Shown: positions 9,558 to 17,313, numbered from the stretch's first letter. The stretch is DNA of 64,000 nucleotides from JBPOFM01 sp051252455 (GCA_051252455.1 JBPOFM010000005.1:62001-126000); one strand, 5' to 3'. Numbers and translations: made by a program. The notes: generated by a model from the letters alone, not told the origin.

Positions 9558-10073
9558 TTAAAATGTAATATTTAAATAATTTGTTATTTGATTAATTTCG
9601 TATTTGGCAAACCAAGCGCCGAGTCGTTTGGATGCGGCAATAATGTTTCCATAATCTTGTGGATAGTTTAGGCTAGGATTGATTTGAGTAATAGGCGCAA
9701 TTCTAAAAGTTTCTTTTTCTATGGACAGCAAATTCGCTGCGAATGCGACTCTCATTGAGTTAAACGATATATCAGCCATATCCTCCATTCTTTTTTGAAG
9801 TCCTATAAAAATTCCCTTATCTTCTATAAGAGCATTAATTAAGCTACCTTCATTGAAATTTCTTCTACAAATTAAATCACAAGTCGTATTACTAAAAACA
9901 ATAGGCAATACAGGCATTAACAATAACAAATCTGGATTTTGATTGAGGTCATGATAATTAGAATAAAACTTTACAAATTCCCATAGACTATGTGCTCCAA
10001 GCACATTGTTATGCATTATGTCATATTCTTCAATTTCGTTTAAGTAAATAATTTTTTCCATAGTGGATGCCAT
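9558..10073 (-). CDS. ABC-3C system middle component
   Basis: The 171-aa product resembles the middle component of ABC three-component systems: a helical N terminus with L-W-E-F, a P-V-L-P-I-V-F segment, a stretch of R-x-E-D-M-A-D-I-S-F-N-S-M around residue 100, and a C-terminal A-S-K-R-L-G-A-W-F block ending in a short hydrophobic tail. It has no enzymatic motif. In the family it is thought to bridge the ATPase and the C-terminal-domain protein. Its start overlaps the end of the upstream gene by 34 bp and it ends 3 bp before the ATPase gene, consistent with a single mRNA and a stoichiometric complex. ATG codons at 10073 and 10061 are both possible starts. Confidence 0.75.
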   Translation of the reverse strand: MASTMEKIIYLNEIEEYDIMHNNVLGAHSLWEFVKFYSNYHDLNQNPDLLLLMPVLPIVFSNTTCDLICRRNFNEGSLINALIEDKGIFIGLQKRMEDMADISFNSMRVAFAANLLSIEKETFRIAPITQINPSLNYPQDYGNIIAASKRLGAWFAKYEINQITNYLNITF

Positions 10074-11206
10074 CCTAATTTAATTTTATTTGATAATCTG
10101 TGGTAAGCACCTCTTGTTGTATAATTTTGCTCTGTTTCAATACCACACAGCCTTTCTTTGTGCGCTAATGTTTTGTAATAGATGTCATAACCTTTTTCCT
10201 CATCAGATAAAGTGCTTGCAAGTTTACAAGTAGGTTTAAAAATCATACTCCACCTATCGACAAGATTGCCCTCAAATTGTCTCCAATCTTGAATTGTTAT
10301 ATTAGCTTCTTTAGCTAACCGTGTTTTTTCTGATGATGCTCTTAAATAATCGTTAATTGCAGTTATTTTATCATTATCATCCGCATTAATACGCTCTAGT
10401 TGTTTGACAAAATTTTCAGTTTGGTGCTTTTTAACTTCTCTTTTTGAAACTGGTAAATTTTCAATGGTTTTTTCTATAAATGGACGACTGGCGTATTGTG
10501 TAATTAGCCTATTTGATAGTGATACAAATGCATCAACTTCCAGCCATGCATTCATTTTATTGTTCCAACAAGTTACAATATTTTCGAAGGCCCAACCGAT
10601 AAAATTTTGGTAAATATTATCAAAAGGAATGTCCTTACCTATCTTCATGTTATTTCTAATACCTTCTTTATAGATGGCATCTTTTGAAGAGCTATTATCA
10701 AACACTTTTACTTTTTTTATTAAACCTTTTAATTCTATATCACTAAAGGTTAATACTTCATTTATCGTTGATGATAATTTACCAGAACTCTTTGTTCCTA
10801 ATTCTTTTAATAATTTTATGCATTCGTCAAGATCATCATCTGTTGTAGCATTTGAAAATTTCCATACGAGTCGACTACTTGGGATTTTTCTGTTGGAAAC
10901 CATAAAAAAATGACACTTTTCTAAATCAACATTCTCATTTTTTATTTTATTTAGCCATATTTTTAATGTTTTCCATAGATCACTACTTAAATCCGCAAAT
11001 GGCAATTTTGTTGATATACTACTTTTATCTTGCTCATAAACTTCATTATTACCGTTCTGTTTTTTTTTAATAACAATATCATCGCCACATTCAATTCCAA
11101 CAAATCCACCCGATTTTAAATCGCTCAACCAGAATACAGCTCTTTCAATTTGAAAGAGATATCCAAGCATCTGTCCTTGTGCGTCATGCGAAGTAGTTTT
11201 TTCCAT
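10040..11206 (-). CDS. ABC-3C system protein with C-terminal domain and possible nuclease-like N terminus
   Basis: This 388-aa protein is the first gene of the operon. The C-terminal third, with W-R-Q-F-E-G-N-L-V-D-R-W and a closing H-R-L-S-N-K-I-K-L-G-W-H-P-x-W block, fits the ABC-three-component C-terminal domain. The N-terminal 65 residues resemble the start of DUF4297-like/PD-(D/E)XK proteins: Y-L-F-Q-I-E-R-A at 16-23, then E39-x-x-D42-D43 and E58-Q-D-K61. If real, these would form a restriction-endonuclease-type site, making this the effector subunit. That part is inference. A possible promoter box lies at 11273-11280. The sequence is A+T-rich like the rest of the operon. Confidence 0.7.
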   Translation of the reverse strand: MEKTTSHDAQGQMLGYLFQIERAVFWLSDLKSGGFVGIECGDDIVIKKKQNGNNEVYEQDKSSISTKLPFADLSSDLWKTLKIWLNKIKNENVDLEKCHFFMVSNRKIPSSRLVWKFSNATTDDDLDECIKLLKELGTKSSGKLSSTINEVLTFSDIELKGLIKKVKVFDNSSSKDAIYKEGIRNNMKIGKDIPFDNIYQNFIGWAFENIVTCWNNKMNAWLEVDAFVSLSNRLITQYASRPFIEKTIENLPVSKREVKKHQTENFVKQLERINADDNDKITAINDYLRASSEKTRLAKEANITIQDWRQFEGNLVDRWSMIFKPTCKLASTLSDEEKGYDIYYKTLAHKERLCGIETEQNYTTRGAYHRLSNKIKLGWHPLWKKLFT

Positions 11207-11272
11207 AAGAATATTAAAAAGAGTAAATTAATTAAATTAATATCATCAAACTGTTTTATTTTGAGATAATTA

Positions 11273-11280
11273 TAAACGTA
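11273..11280 (-). promoter_or_regulatory. Possible -7 box of the ABC-3C operon
   Basis: Read on the minus strand this is TACGTTTA, one mismatch from the Bacteroidota TAnnTTTG box. It lies about 70 nt before the ATG of the first operon gene, with a TTTG 23 nt further upstream as a loose -33 element. The spacing is a little long, so this is tentative. Confidence 0.3.
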
Positions 11281-11360
11281 TTTTCAACATCTAATTAAAT
11301 AATCAAATTTTCCCCCGCACGCGCTCATTCACAACAAGCACCCACAAAGATCACCAACAA

Positions 11361-11385
11361 AAAAGCCCTCAAAAAAAGGGCTTCA
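11361..11385 (-). terminator. Intrinsic terminator of the 148-aa orphan gene
   Basis: On the minus strand AAGCCCT (11383-11377), a T-rich loop and AGGGCTT (11369-11363) are followed by a run of T. It begins 14 nt after the stop codon of the orphan gene at 11398-11841. Confidence 0.85.
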
Positions 11386-11397
11386 TAAAATCGTAAA

Positions 11398-11841
11398 TCA
11401 AGAAACTTCATCAAACTCCACAGCCTCAATATAGCAAGCATACCCATCCCAAAGTTCAGGATTATGGCTGCCAGCCGTACGTTCCGCATGGATAAGAAGT
11501 TTAGCATTCGGTCGCACCGTATCAAAGCGACGGATATCGCCATTGAGATACAACACATAATAATCGCGCAAACTTTGATAAAATAAAAGCAAATGGTTGC
11601 GTGTAGGTTTTTGTTGGTTTAGGTACGAGTAATACCGCTGCTCACAAAATTTAATGTCCAAGTGCAGTTCCTTCAACATACGGTCATTGCCAGTGCGTTT
11701 ATAATACCGCTCCATCGCTTTGATCTGTTTGTAGAGATGAGGAATAATAGTTTTCAGGCGATACGTAGGCTGATTGTTCAGCCATGCCGCCAACGCGCCA
11801 GGTGTAAGGAGCGCTTTTTTAAACATAAGTTTATAATTCAT
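11398..11841 (-). CDS. Flavobacterial orphan protein, downstream partner of the 12115 gene
   Basis: I do not recognise a characterised family. The product of about 147 aa is basic and largely helical, with many Tyr and Arg residues (K-A-M-E-R-Y-Y-K-R-T-G near the middle) and a C-terminal strand-rich part ending in E-A-V-E-F-D-E-V-S. There is no signal peptide. The frame is open further upstream through an L-V-R repeat encoded by the 9-bp array, but a start at ATG 11841 (or 11826) is far more likely because the array is non-conserved, low-complexity DNA. It follows the other orphan gene on the same strand, separated by a terminator and the array. Its GC is higher than that of the ABC-3C operon next to it. 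Confidence 0.55.
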   Translation of the reverse strand: MNYKLMFKKALLTPGALAAWLNNQPTYRLKTIIPHLYKQIKAMERYYKRTGNDRMLKELHLDIKFCEQRYYSYLNQQKPTRNHLLLFYQSLRDYYVLYLNGDIRRFDTVRPNAKLLIHAERTAGSHNPELWDGYACYIEAVEFDEVS

Positions 11842-11880
11842 AAGTAGGTATATAAAATTGTAGTTCGTATATTCTAAAAA

Positions 11881-12042
11881 TCTAACCAGTCTAACCAGTC
11901 TAACCAGTCTAACAAGTCTAACAAGTCTAACCAATCTAACCAATCAAACAAGTCTAACAAGTCTAACCAGTCTAACCATTCTAACCAGTCTAACCATTCT
12001 AACTAGTCTAACAAGTCTAACAAGTCTAACCCATCTAACCAG
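11881..12042. repeat. 9-bp tandem array, 18 copies
   Basis: Eighteen contiguous 9-bp units with consensus TCTAACCAG fill this stretch, followed by a partial unit TCTAA. Variants are TCTAACAAG, TCTAACCAA, TCTAACCAT, TCTAACTAG, TCTAACCCA and TCAAACAAG. Because 9 is a multiple of 3, the minus strand encodes a Leu-Val-Arg repeat, interrupted by a TGA in the TCAAACAAG unit. The array lies directly downstream of the terminator at 12047-12096 and upstream of the orphan gene at 11398-11841. Confidence 0.95.
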
Positions 12043-12046
12043 TCTA

Positions 12047-12096
12047 AAAAAAAACCCCTTCCAGTGAAATCTTCTAGAATGTTCACCAAAAGGGGT
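12047..12096 (-). terminator. Intrinsic terminator of the 12115 gene
   Basis: On the minus strand ACCCCTT (12096-12090) pairs with AAGGGGT (12060-12054), with an inner GTGAA/TTCAC extension, and a run of at least eight T follows. It lies just after the stop codon of the gene at 12115-12915. Confidence 0.85.
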
Positions 12097-12114
12097 CTGA
12101 TAATAAATTTAATC

Positions 12115-12915
12115 TTAAGCAGTGGTAGCAATTTTCATCGCATTGCCTTGAGACAATTCATACAACTGCGTGTTCACCATCTGATAAAAGATAATCCCCT
12201 CACCTACCAATAATAAGGTATCAAGAGGCACCGTCTCGGTGGTGATGTCATTCAACACCAATATAGTGTCGGCACCCACAGGCACAGTCACAGGGATGGC
12301 ATCAGAATAAATCACCGCGCCCAGAGAATTCAAAAGCGCATCAGCAGGTTCATAGGCATTCAGATTATAGTTAAAACCATAATCACTCAAATACCCAGCC
12401 GCCAATACCAACTTAAAGTGCGTGGCACCTTCCGGTACATTCACAAAGCTGTCAGGGTCAAATGGAGGAATCGTCCAAGTCACTTTCGCACGACTTGCTA
12501 AACTCACTTCAACCTGCGACGGCGCATAAAATACCGAATTCAAATGCTGTTCAGCATTAAATTCAAACCCTATAAACTGCTCCGAATTATCGGTCACACT
12601 GATGTTGCGTTCACCACGAGCACCTGCCCCACTTCGATTGATGCGCTTCATCAATGCAATCAGTCTACTGGTCATGTAACTATCGCTCATGGTCTTTACC
12701 ACACTGGCAAATGCTTCTCGAAAAGCACTCGCCACCTTTGCGCTGCCACCAAATTCAGCCATGTTCTCTCGGGTACGCTTAAACGCCGGATCTTTCATCA
12801 TCCGTTGTTTACTAATACTGGAGCGGGTTTTTACAAAATCTTTTCCATTTTGTCTGTAAAAGGTCAAGTTGTCCAACGTGCCTTCCAATTTTACGAAGCT
12901 ATTGTTTCTAGCCAT
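12115..12915 (-). CDS. Flavobacterial orphan family protein (MARNNSxxKLxGTLDxLTFY type)
   Basis: The protein of about 266 aa opens with M-A-R-N-N-S-F-V-K-L-E-G-T-L-D-N-L-T-F-Y and then a basic region with D-P-A-F-K-R-T-R-E-N. I recognise this N terminus from multi-copy hypothetical proteins in flavobacteria, but no function is known to me. The first 100 residues are basic and helical; the rest looks beta-rich with D-P-D-S-F-V and G-A-D-T-I-L-V-L segments. There is no signal peptide. ATG 12915 is preferred; an ATG two codons upstream (12921) is also possible. It is followed by a clear terminator, the 9-bp array and the partner orphan gene. Codon use is GC-richer than in the adjacent ABC-3C operon. 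Confidence 0.6.
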   Translation of the reverse strand: MARNNSFVKLEGTLDNLTFYRQNGKDFVKTRSSISKQRMMKDPAFKRTRENMAEFGGSAKVASAFREAFASVVKTMSDSYMTSRLIALMKRINRSGAGARGERNISVTDNSEQFIGFEFNAEQHLNSVFYAPSQVEVSLASRAKVTWTIPPFDPDSFVNVPEGATHFKLVLAAGYLSDYGFNYNLNAYEPADALLNSLGAVIYSDAIPVTVPVGADTILVLNDITTETVPLDTLLLVGEGIIFYQMVNTQLYELSQGNAMKIATTA

Positions 12916-12921
12916 AATCAT

Positions 12922-13853
12922 TCAATTTAGATGCCGGTACGCCTCCAGGGCGTATGTATAAAGGCATCAGGTTAATAATCAGATAAGACTTGGGGTCTAT
13001 ATCCTTGTGAAAAACTCAATAAAATAAAAAGTTGAAATAGGTAAAAAATAATAATGATAATCTGAGTGCTTCGAAGCAATACAACCAAATTCTTTTAAGG
13101 AGGTCTAGAACAACCCGTTAGAACCAAATTGCGAGACAAATCAAATAAAAAGTTTTTAAATAAAAAAATTAATTTTTCCCAATAACTTAAAATATCATCA
13201 AATATAATTGCATTATGTTTAATTAAAATGCCTTTTTAATTGGATATTTTAAATTATTATCAGTTCAATATGAATTGGCATTATTGAAAATTTCGAAAAA
13301 GGGATAGAAATCTGATTTTCAGGTAATTTTTAGTTTTGATCAAAATTAATCGGTTTAAGGGTATTTTATAATCGATAAACTACGGGTTTTTATGAAAATT
13401 TAAAAATCAACAAGTCCTAAACCCCAAATCAGAAAGTTCCAGGTGTCCTCATAAATTGCTTCATACGAAGGGTGAAGAACATCAAACGGAATTTCCTAAA
13501 AGGCTCATAATATAATGTTAGGATGAAGAAATTAAATCCTTTAACTAAATTAGGATGCGTATGACATCAAGTAAGTTAGTTTAGGACGTGGGCAGCCAAA
13601 CAGTTCAGTAAGACTTAGTTCATATGTACTTCATATTTAGTTCATATTTACTTCATATATAGTCTATGTCCTAGAAGACCTAACGATGAGCTGATTTCTT
13701 CCATATAAAATACGACGCAACAACACTCGTAATTCCAAAATATTCAAACTAAATTCAAGCATGAGCCACCACTTTCCAGAAAACCTTCAAGCGATTAACA
13801 AAATCAAAATCCAATGAATGGAGCATAGTAAGCAGAAAGTATCGACCCAGAAC
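12922..13853. other. Long gene-free region
   Basis: These 930 bp hold no ORF I would defend on either strand. The left part is the upstream region of the 12115 gene; the right part is downstream of the cyclase. A TATATTTG box on the minus strand (13199-13206) could be a distant promoter for the 12115 gene. An 11-bp direct-repeat array sits at 13616-13659. An AAGGAGG-like string near 13098 has no start codon in register and is not taken as a ribosome site. Confidence 0.5.
13616..13659. repeat. 11-bp direct repeat array, four copies
   Basis: Four contiguous 11-bp units read TAGTTCATATG, TACTTCATATT, TAGTTCATATT and TACTTCATATA. Alternate units are more alike, so it is also a 22-bp dimer. The period matches one turn of the DNA helix. 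It lies in gene-free DNA about 200 bp beyond the cyclase stop codon. Confidence 0.85.
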
Positions 13854-15641
13854 TCAATTCACAAAATACATCTTCAAGGCACCTCTATTCTTGACCTCAA
13901 TTTCACCTCGATACTCACAGACAAAATCATCCTTAACGATGTTATAAGTGTTATCAGAAATATTAATTCTTCCAGATTCAGACATGGTTTCCATACGAGC
14001 AGCAACGTTTACAGTATCTCCCCAAATGTCATAAGCAAACTTTTTGGTGCCAACAATGCCGGCAACCACAGGGCCTGTATTTATTCCTATCCGAATGTCA
14101 AATGTGAGTTCTCTAGCGGATGCATCTTTCTTCGTTTCATCTACAAATGAAATGATTTCCGTAGCTGCCAGAATCATCCGTTTGGCATGATCGTCTGTTT
14201 TGCAATGCAAGCCACCAGCACACATATAGGCATCTCCAATGGTCTTTATTTTTTCCAAACCATGTTTTTCAACAATGGTATCAAATTTTGAGAAATAAAA
14301 ACTAACCGTTTCCACCAATGCCTCTGGCGATAGGTTCTCTGAATAATTGGTAAAACCTATAAAATCCGTAAACAATACAGTCACAGACTCATATTTCTTT
14401 GCCTTGACGCTCCCATTGAGCTTCAATTCGGCAGCAGTTTCTTCCGGAAGGATATTCAAAAGCAAACGATCCGAATGGTCACGTTCTTCCTCAATAATCT
14501 TATTGGTCTTTCGAATAAAGTTATTACGTCGATATAAAACGATGGCCAATATCGCAATTAAAAGCAGACCAATAGCAGCTGCAATGGCTAAATTACGCTG
14601 ATTCTTCCGTCGTTGGTCTATTTGGGACACTTCATAATTAGTGCGTAGATTCCCCATTTGTTGCACATTATCCAAATTGACCAAACTATCCCGAAAAACA
14701 ATATAGTCTTTATAATGCTTGTAAGACCGCATCGTATCCCCTGAATGTTCATACAGTTCAGACAACTTTTGATTGGCATCGCGCATCTGCTCTTTCAGGC
14801 CCATTTGTTGTGCAATGGTCAGACTCCTCTTGGTATAATCAATAGCGCTTTGCCATTCGCCTTTTTCCAAATAAATAGCACCCATCGACATCAGATAGAC
14901 ACTGATTGGGTAATAATCTTCTGATGCTTCCAAAATTCGAATAGCTTCATTGATGTGTGTCTCCGCCAACTCGTTTTTGCCCGTATTGGCATACACCATG
15001 CCTATATTACCAAGATTATAGGCTTTACCGGTGAGATAATTCTCCTCTTCAAACAAGCGTCCCGACTCTTCAAAATACACAAGGGCTGAATCATACGATT
15101 TGACCGTAAGCAGGGCATCCCCAGCATTTAAAATAGTGGTGGCCAATGCAATTTTAGCATCCTCCTTTTTTCGTAAAGTGGCGATGGCTTTGTCATAATA
15201 ATGCATCGCATTGGAATGATTGCCAGAGATGGTATAAATGTCCGCAATGGCTGCATATGCGCTTCCCTCCAGTGGAATCCTTTTGTGTTTTTTTGCAATC
15301 TCTGCACCTTTAAAGAATGCTTCGAGTGCGTCTTCCAGATTCCCTAATAATCGATGACTACTCCCCTTTTGAAAATACCCTTGCGACAGATAGGGATAAT
15401 CTTGTGCTTCTTCGGCAAGGTCTATTAATTCTTCGGCGTATTGCAAACCTAATTGATAATCATTGACTTCATTGAAAGATAACTCCCGTAATAATTCCAA
15501 TTGAGCCGGTCCCTCAAGTGTATCTGCTTGATACACCATGACCAAACGATCTGCAACGTTTTGGTCTTGACCTTCGGCTCTAAATGTAAATAGAAGAAAA
15601 AAGCCTATTAAAAAATAATAGGCTATCTTATTACAACACAT
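13854..15641 (-). CDS. TPR-containing membrane adenylate cyclase (class III)
   Basis: The 595-aa protein has an N-terminal signal sequence (about 5-24), a periplasmic run of tetratricopeptide repeats (about 60-330), one membrane helix (351-370), a short coiled linker and a cytoplasmic class III cyclase domain (about 415-590). Metal-binding aspartates are D426 (L-F-T-D-F) and D470 (K-T-I-G-D). The ATP-selecting pair looks intact with K466 and D538 (Y-D-I-W-G-D), and N545/R549 supply the transition-state residues, so cyclic AMP rather than cyclic GMP is the expected product. The gene starts 5 bp after a small beta-rich protein gene, so the two are probably co-transcribed. The TPR part presumably senses a periplasmic partner. 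Confidence 0.9.
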   Translation of the reverse strand: MCCNKIAYYFLIGFFLLFTFRAEGQDQNVADRLVMVYQADTLEGPAQLELLRELSFNEVNDYQLGLQYAEELIDLAEEAQDYPYLSQGYFQKGSSHRLLGNLEDALEAFFKGAEIAKKHKRIPLEGSAYAAIADIYTISGNHSNAMHYYDKAIATLRKKEDAKIALATTILNAGDALLTVKSYDSALVYFEESGRLFEEENYLTGKAYNLGNIGMVYANTGKNELAETHINEAIRILEASEDYYPISVYLMSMGAIYLEKGEWQSAIDYTKRSLTIAQQMGLKEQMRDANQKLSELYEHSGDTMRSYKHYKDYIVFRDSLVNLDNVQQMGNLRTNYEVSQIDQRRKNQRNLAIAAAIGLLLIAILAIVLYRRNNFIRKTNKIIEEERDHSDRLLLNILPEETAAELKLNGSVKAKKYESVTVLFTDFIGFTNYSENLSPEALVETVSFYFSKFDTIVEKHGLEKIKTIGDAYMCAGGLHCKTDDHAKRMILAATEIISFVDETKKDASARELTFDIRIGINTGPVVAGIVGTKKFAYDIWGDTVNVAARMETMSESGRINISDNTYNIVKDDFVCEYRGEIEVKNRGALKMYFVN

Positions 15642-15646
15642 AATGA

Positions 15647-16042
15647 TTAAAACGTTTGTGGTGGATTGATTCTCATTTTAGGATCTTGGGTATATGGATT
15701 CCCCGGTGCTCCTTTTACGGTATATGTTATGCTATAAGCCTGGGTGTTACCTGTTGGGAAATTACCAACAACAGCCTGCCACGTACCATCGCTTTGCAGG
15801 CTTGGATCTTTGCTGAACACAGCATCGCCACCTGTTTCAGTAACAGAATTGATTTGAATAATATCTTCAGTCATTTTCCAGATCATAATATTCCCTGGCA
15901 TCACTAAAGTCGTCACATTTTTATCACCATCTTCTGTGATGGTGGTAAACCCCTTATCGTCTGTTAAAGTTGGAGGGTATGGATTTTGTGTTGTTGCCCC
16001 AATGGTGAGGCTAATCTTAACTGGTGGTGTTGGTCCGCACAT
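15647..16042 (-). CDS. Small beta-rich protein upstream of adenylate cyclase
   Basis: I do not recognise this 131-aa protein. It starts M-C-G-P-T-P-P, has no signal peptide or membrane helix, and is rich in Thr, Gly and Pro with alternating strands, suggesting a beta-sandwich. Near the middle is M-P-G-N-I-M-I-W-K-M, near the end K-G-A-P-G-N-P-Y. It is separated from the cyclase gene by 5 bp, so it is likely part of the same signalling unit, as regulator or target. That role is inferred from position only. Confidence 0.6.
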   Translation of the reverse strand: MCGPTPPVKISLTIGATTQNPYPPTLTDDKGFTTITEDGDKNVTTLVMPGNIMIWKMTEDIIQINSVTETGGDAVFSKDPSLQSDGTWQAVVGNFPTGNTQAYSITYTVKGAPGNPYTQDPKMRINPPQTF

Positions 16043-16201
16043 AAGTTTGAATATTTAAGTAAATAGTTAAATCGATTAATTTACTGTTAAGATAACAAAT
16101 TACTGCGAATCAATGGATTATAATTGTGTAAAACACTGCATTAAGTGTCCGAAGGCTCTATTTTATTTATCGAAGAAAGTTTAGGATGCACAATTTATGT
16201 C

Positions 16202-16678
16202 TTATGAACGTGGCGCTTTATACTCAAAATAACGGGTGTTTTCTATATCGCCCGCTGGTACATGCTTAAAACCAAGAAATCGAAACCAGGTGTGTTGACT
16301 AGGATGTTCTGAAGTTGAGTATAATCCGCAAGTATAGCCTTCGTAGATGTCGGAATTTTCCCTTAATATGGTACGCATATCAAAACTCAATTTCAAAGCA
16401 TTGGCGTCCATATGGTGACTGGCAATAAAGAACGTTTCAAATTGGGTCTTGTCAACCTTATAACCACCTAAAATAGCAATGGGTTCATTCGATGGTGTTC
16501 GCCAAATTTTAGAATAACCATCACCCACAGTCAATTGCAGACGACGCATCACATCTGAAAAGGCATGTGCATATAAGGTGGTGTCGTGTAAATTCCATTC
16601 ATGCTCCGTAAGTGCCCATGGATGCTCTAGAATGTACGTTATATCCTCGGTACGGATTTCATTATGAAGTTCAGACAT
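16202..16678 (-). CDS. Hypothetical protein, possibly GNAT-like
   Basis: The 158-aa protein has no signal peptide. The order of elements (a helical start, a strand with E-P-I-A-I-L-G-G-Y, and a late W-F-R-F-L-G-F-K) recalls the GNAT acetyltransferase fold, especially phage-type proteins of that group, where the last motif is the penultimate strand. No clear acetyl-CoA pyrophosphate loop is seen. It is alone between two gene-poor regions. Confidence 0.5.
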   Translation of the reverse strand: MSELHNEIRTEDITYILEHPWALTEHEWNLHDTTLYAHAFSDVMRRLQLTVGDGYSKIWRTPSNEPIAILGGYKVDKTQFETFFIASHHMDANALKLSFDMRTILRENSDIYEGYTCGLYSTSEHPSQHTWFRFLGFKHVPAGDIENTRYFEYKAPRS

Positions 16679-16767
16679 TGTATAAATTTAAAACAATTGG
16701 TCAATTTTATGTAGAAAATCAACTCCTTATTTTTTATACAATTACGAAGTTTATAAGAAATTAAACT

Positions 16768-16944
16768 CTAAACGTTAAAAACGTTAGCATCGATACTTGG
16801 TCCGCTAATAAGGCATTTTAAGGTATGAAGACTAATCGAAGTTCTGTTTTTCAAAACAACAACGGATCGATTTTTTTGCTGATGGTTCTTTGATGTATTC
16901 ATAAGTTCAGACGAATTTGTAGATTTGAAAGTTTTAATAGTCAT
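16768..16944 (-). CDS. Possible 58-aa small protein
   Basis: An uninterrupted ATG-to-TAG reading frame encodes 58 aa beginning M-T-I-K-T-F-K-S-T-N and containing H-T-L-K-C-L-I-S-G-P in its C-terminal part. It is polar at the N terminus and has a single Cys. I do not recognise it. Support is only the open frame and its place in otherwise gene-free DNA. Confidence 0.25.
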   Translation of the reverse strand: MTIKTFKSTNSSELMNTSKNHQQKNRSVVVLKNRTSISLHTLKCLISGPSIDANVFNV

Positions 16945-17116
16945 AAGATTTTTACTTTAAATATCTATGGGGCAAATTTCGGAAGAAATAAATGAGCGCA
17001 ACATTACACCTTTATCATAATTATGTGCTATTTTACCCAAACTGATTCCCAATATCACAACATTCAGCAATTCAAGCACACTTTCATAAAAACTTATGAG
17101 CTGACACCTACAAATA

Positions 17117-17147
17117 TTAAAAGCTCACGATAAATCGGAGCTTTTAA
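17117..17147. terminator. Strong hairpin, probable terminator
   Basis: TTAAAAGCTC (17117-17126) pairs with GAGCTTTTAA (17138-17147), with an inner CGA/TCG extension. The T tract is short on both strands. It lies 167 nt beyond the stop codon of the luciferase-like gene on the minus strand and may end that transcript. Confidence 0.55.
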
Positions 17148-17313
17148 ATAGTTTCCACTTGTAATGTTTCTTTTTAGCGATTCAGAAAATCAATTACTTT
17201 ATGTTTCATTACTCATATTTGGATGGTTCAATTTAACATTCAAATTCCAATCCTAAAACAAGTATATTAACAAAAACGTGTAGTATTTTGATGGTTTAGA
17301 GATCCTTAAAACA

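Larger units (their letters stand above)
16679..17313. other. Gene-poor region with possible small ORF and hairpin
   Basis: This 635-bp interval contains a 58-codon minus-strand ORF (16768-16944) and a strong hairpin (17117-17147). An AACGTTaaaaACGTT repeat near 16771-16785 lies at the end of the small ORF. Nothing else was recognised. Confidence 0.5.

Noticed and set aside
11842..11943. N-terminal L-V-R extension of the 11398 gene
   Set aside because: It is read from the 9-bp tandem array and would need a TTG start inside the repeat. Normal ATG starts exist at 11841 and 11826.
11881..12042. CRISPR-like array
   Set aside because: Units are contiguous 9-mers without spacers and no cas gene is present. 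The same applies to the 21-bp and 11-bp arrays.
13095..13105. AAGGAGG ribosome-binding-like string
   Set aside because: There is no start codon and frame in register after it, and Bacteroidota make little use of such sites.
13818..14150. 110-codon plus-strand ORF
   Set aside because: It is antisense to the catalytic domain of the adenylate cyclase, which has all its active-site residues.
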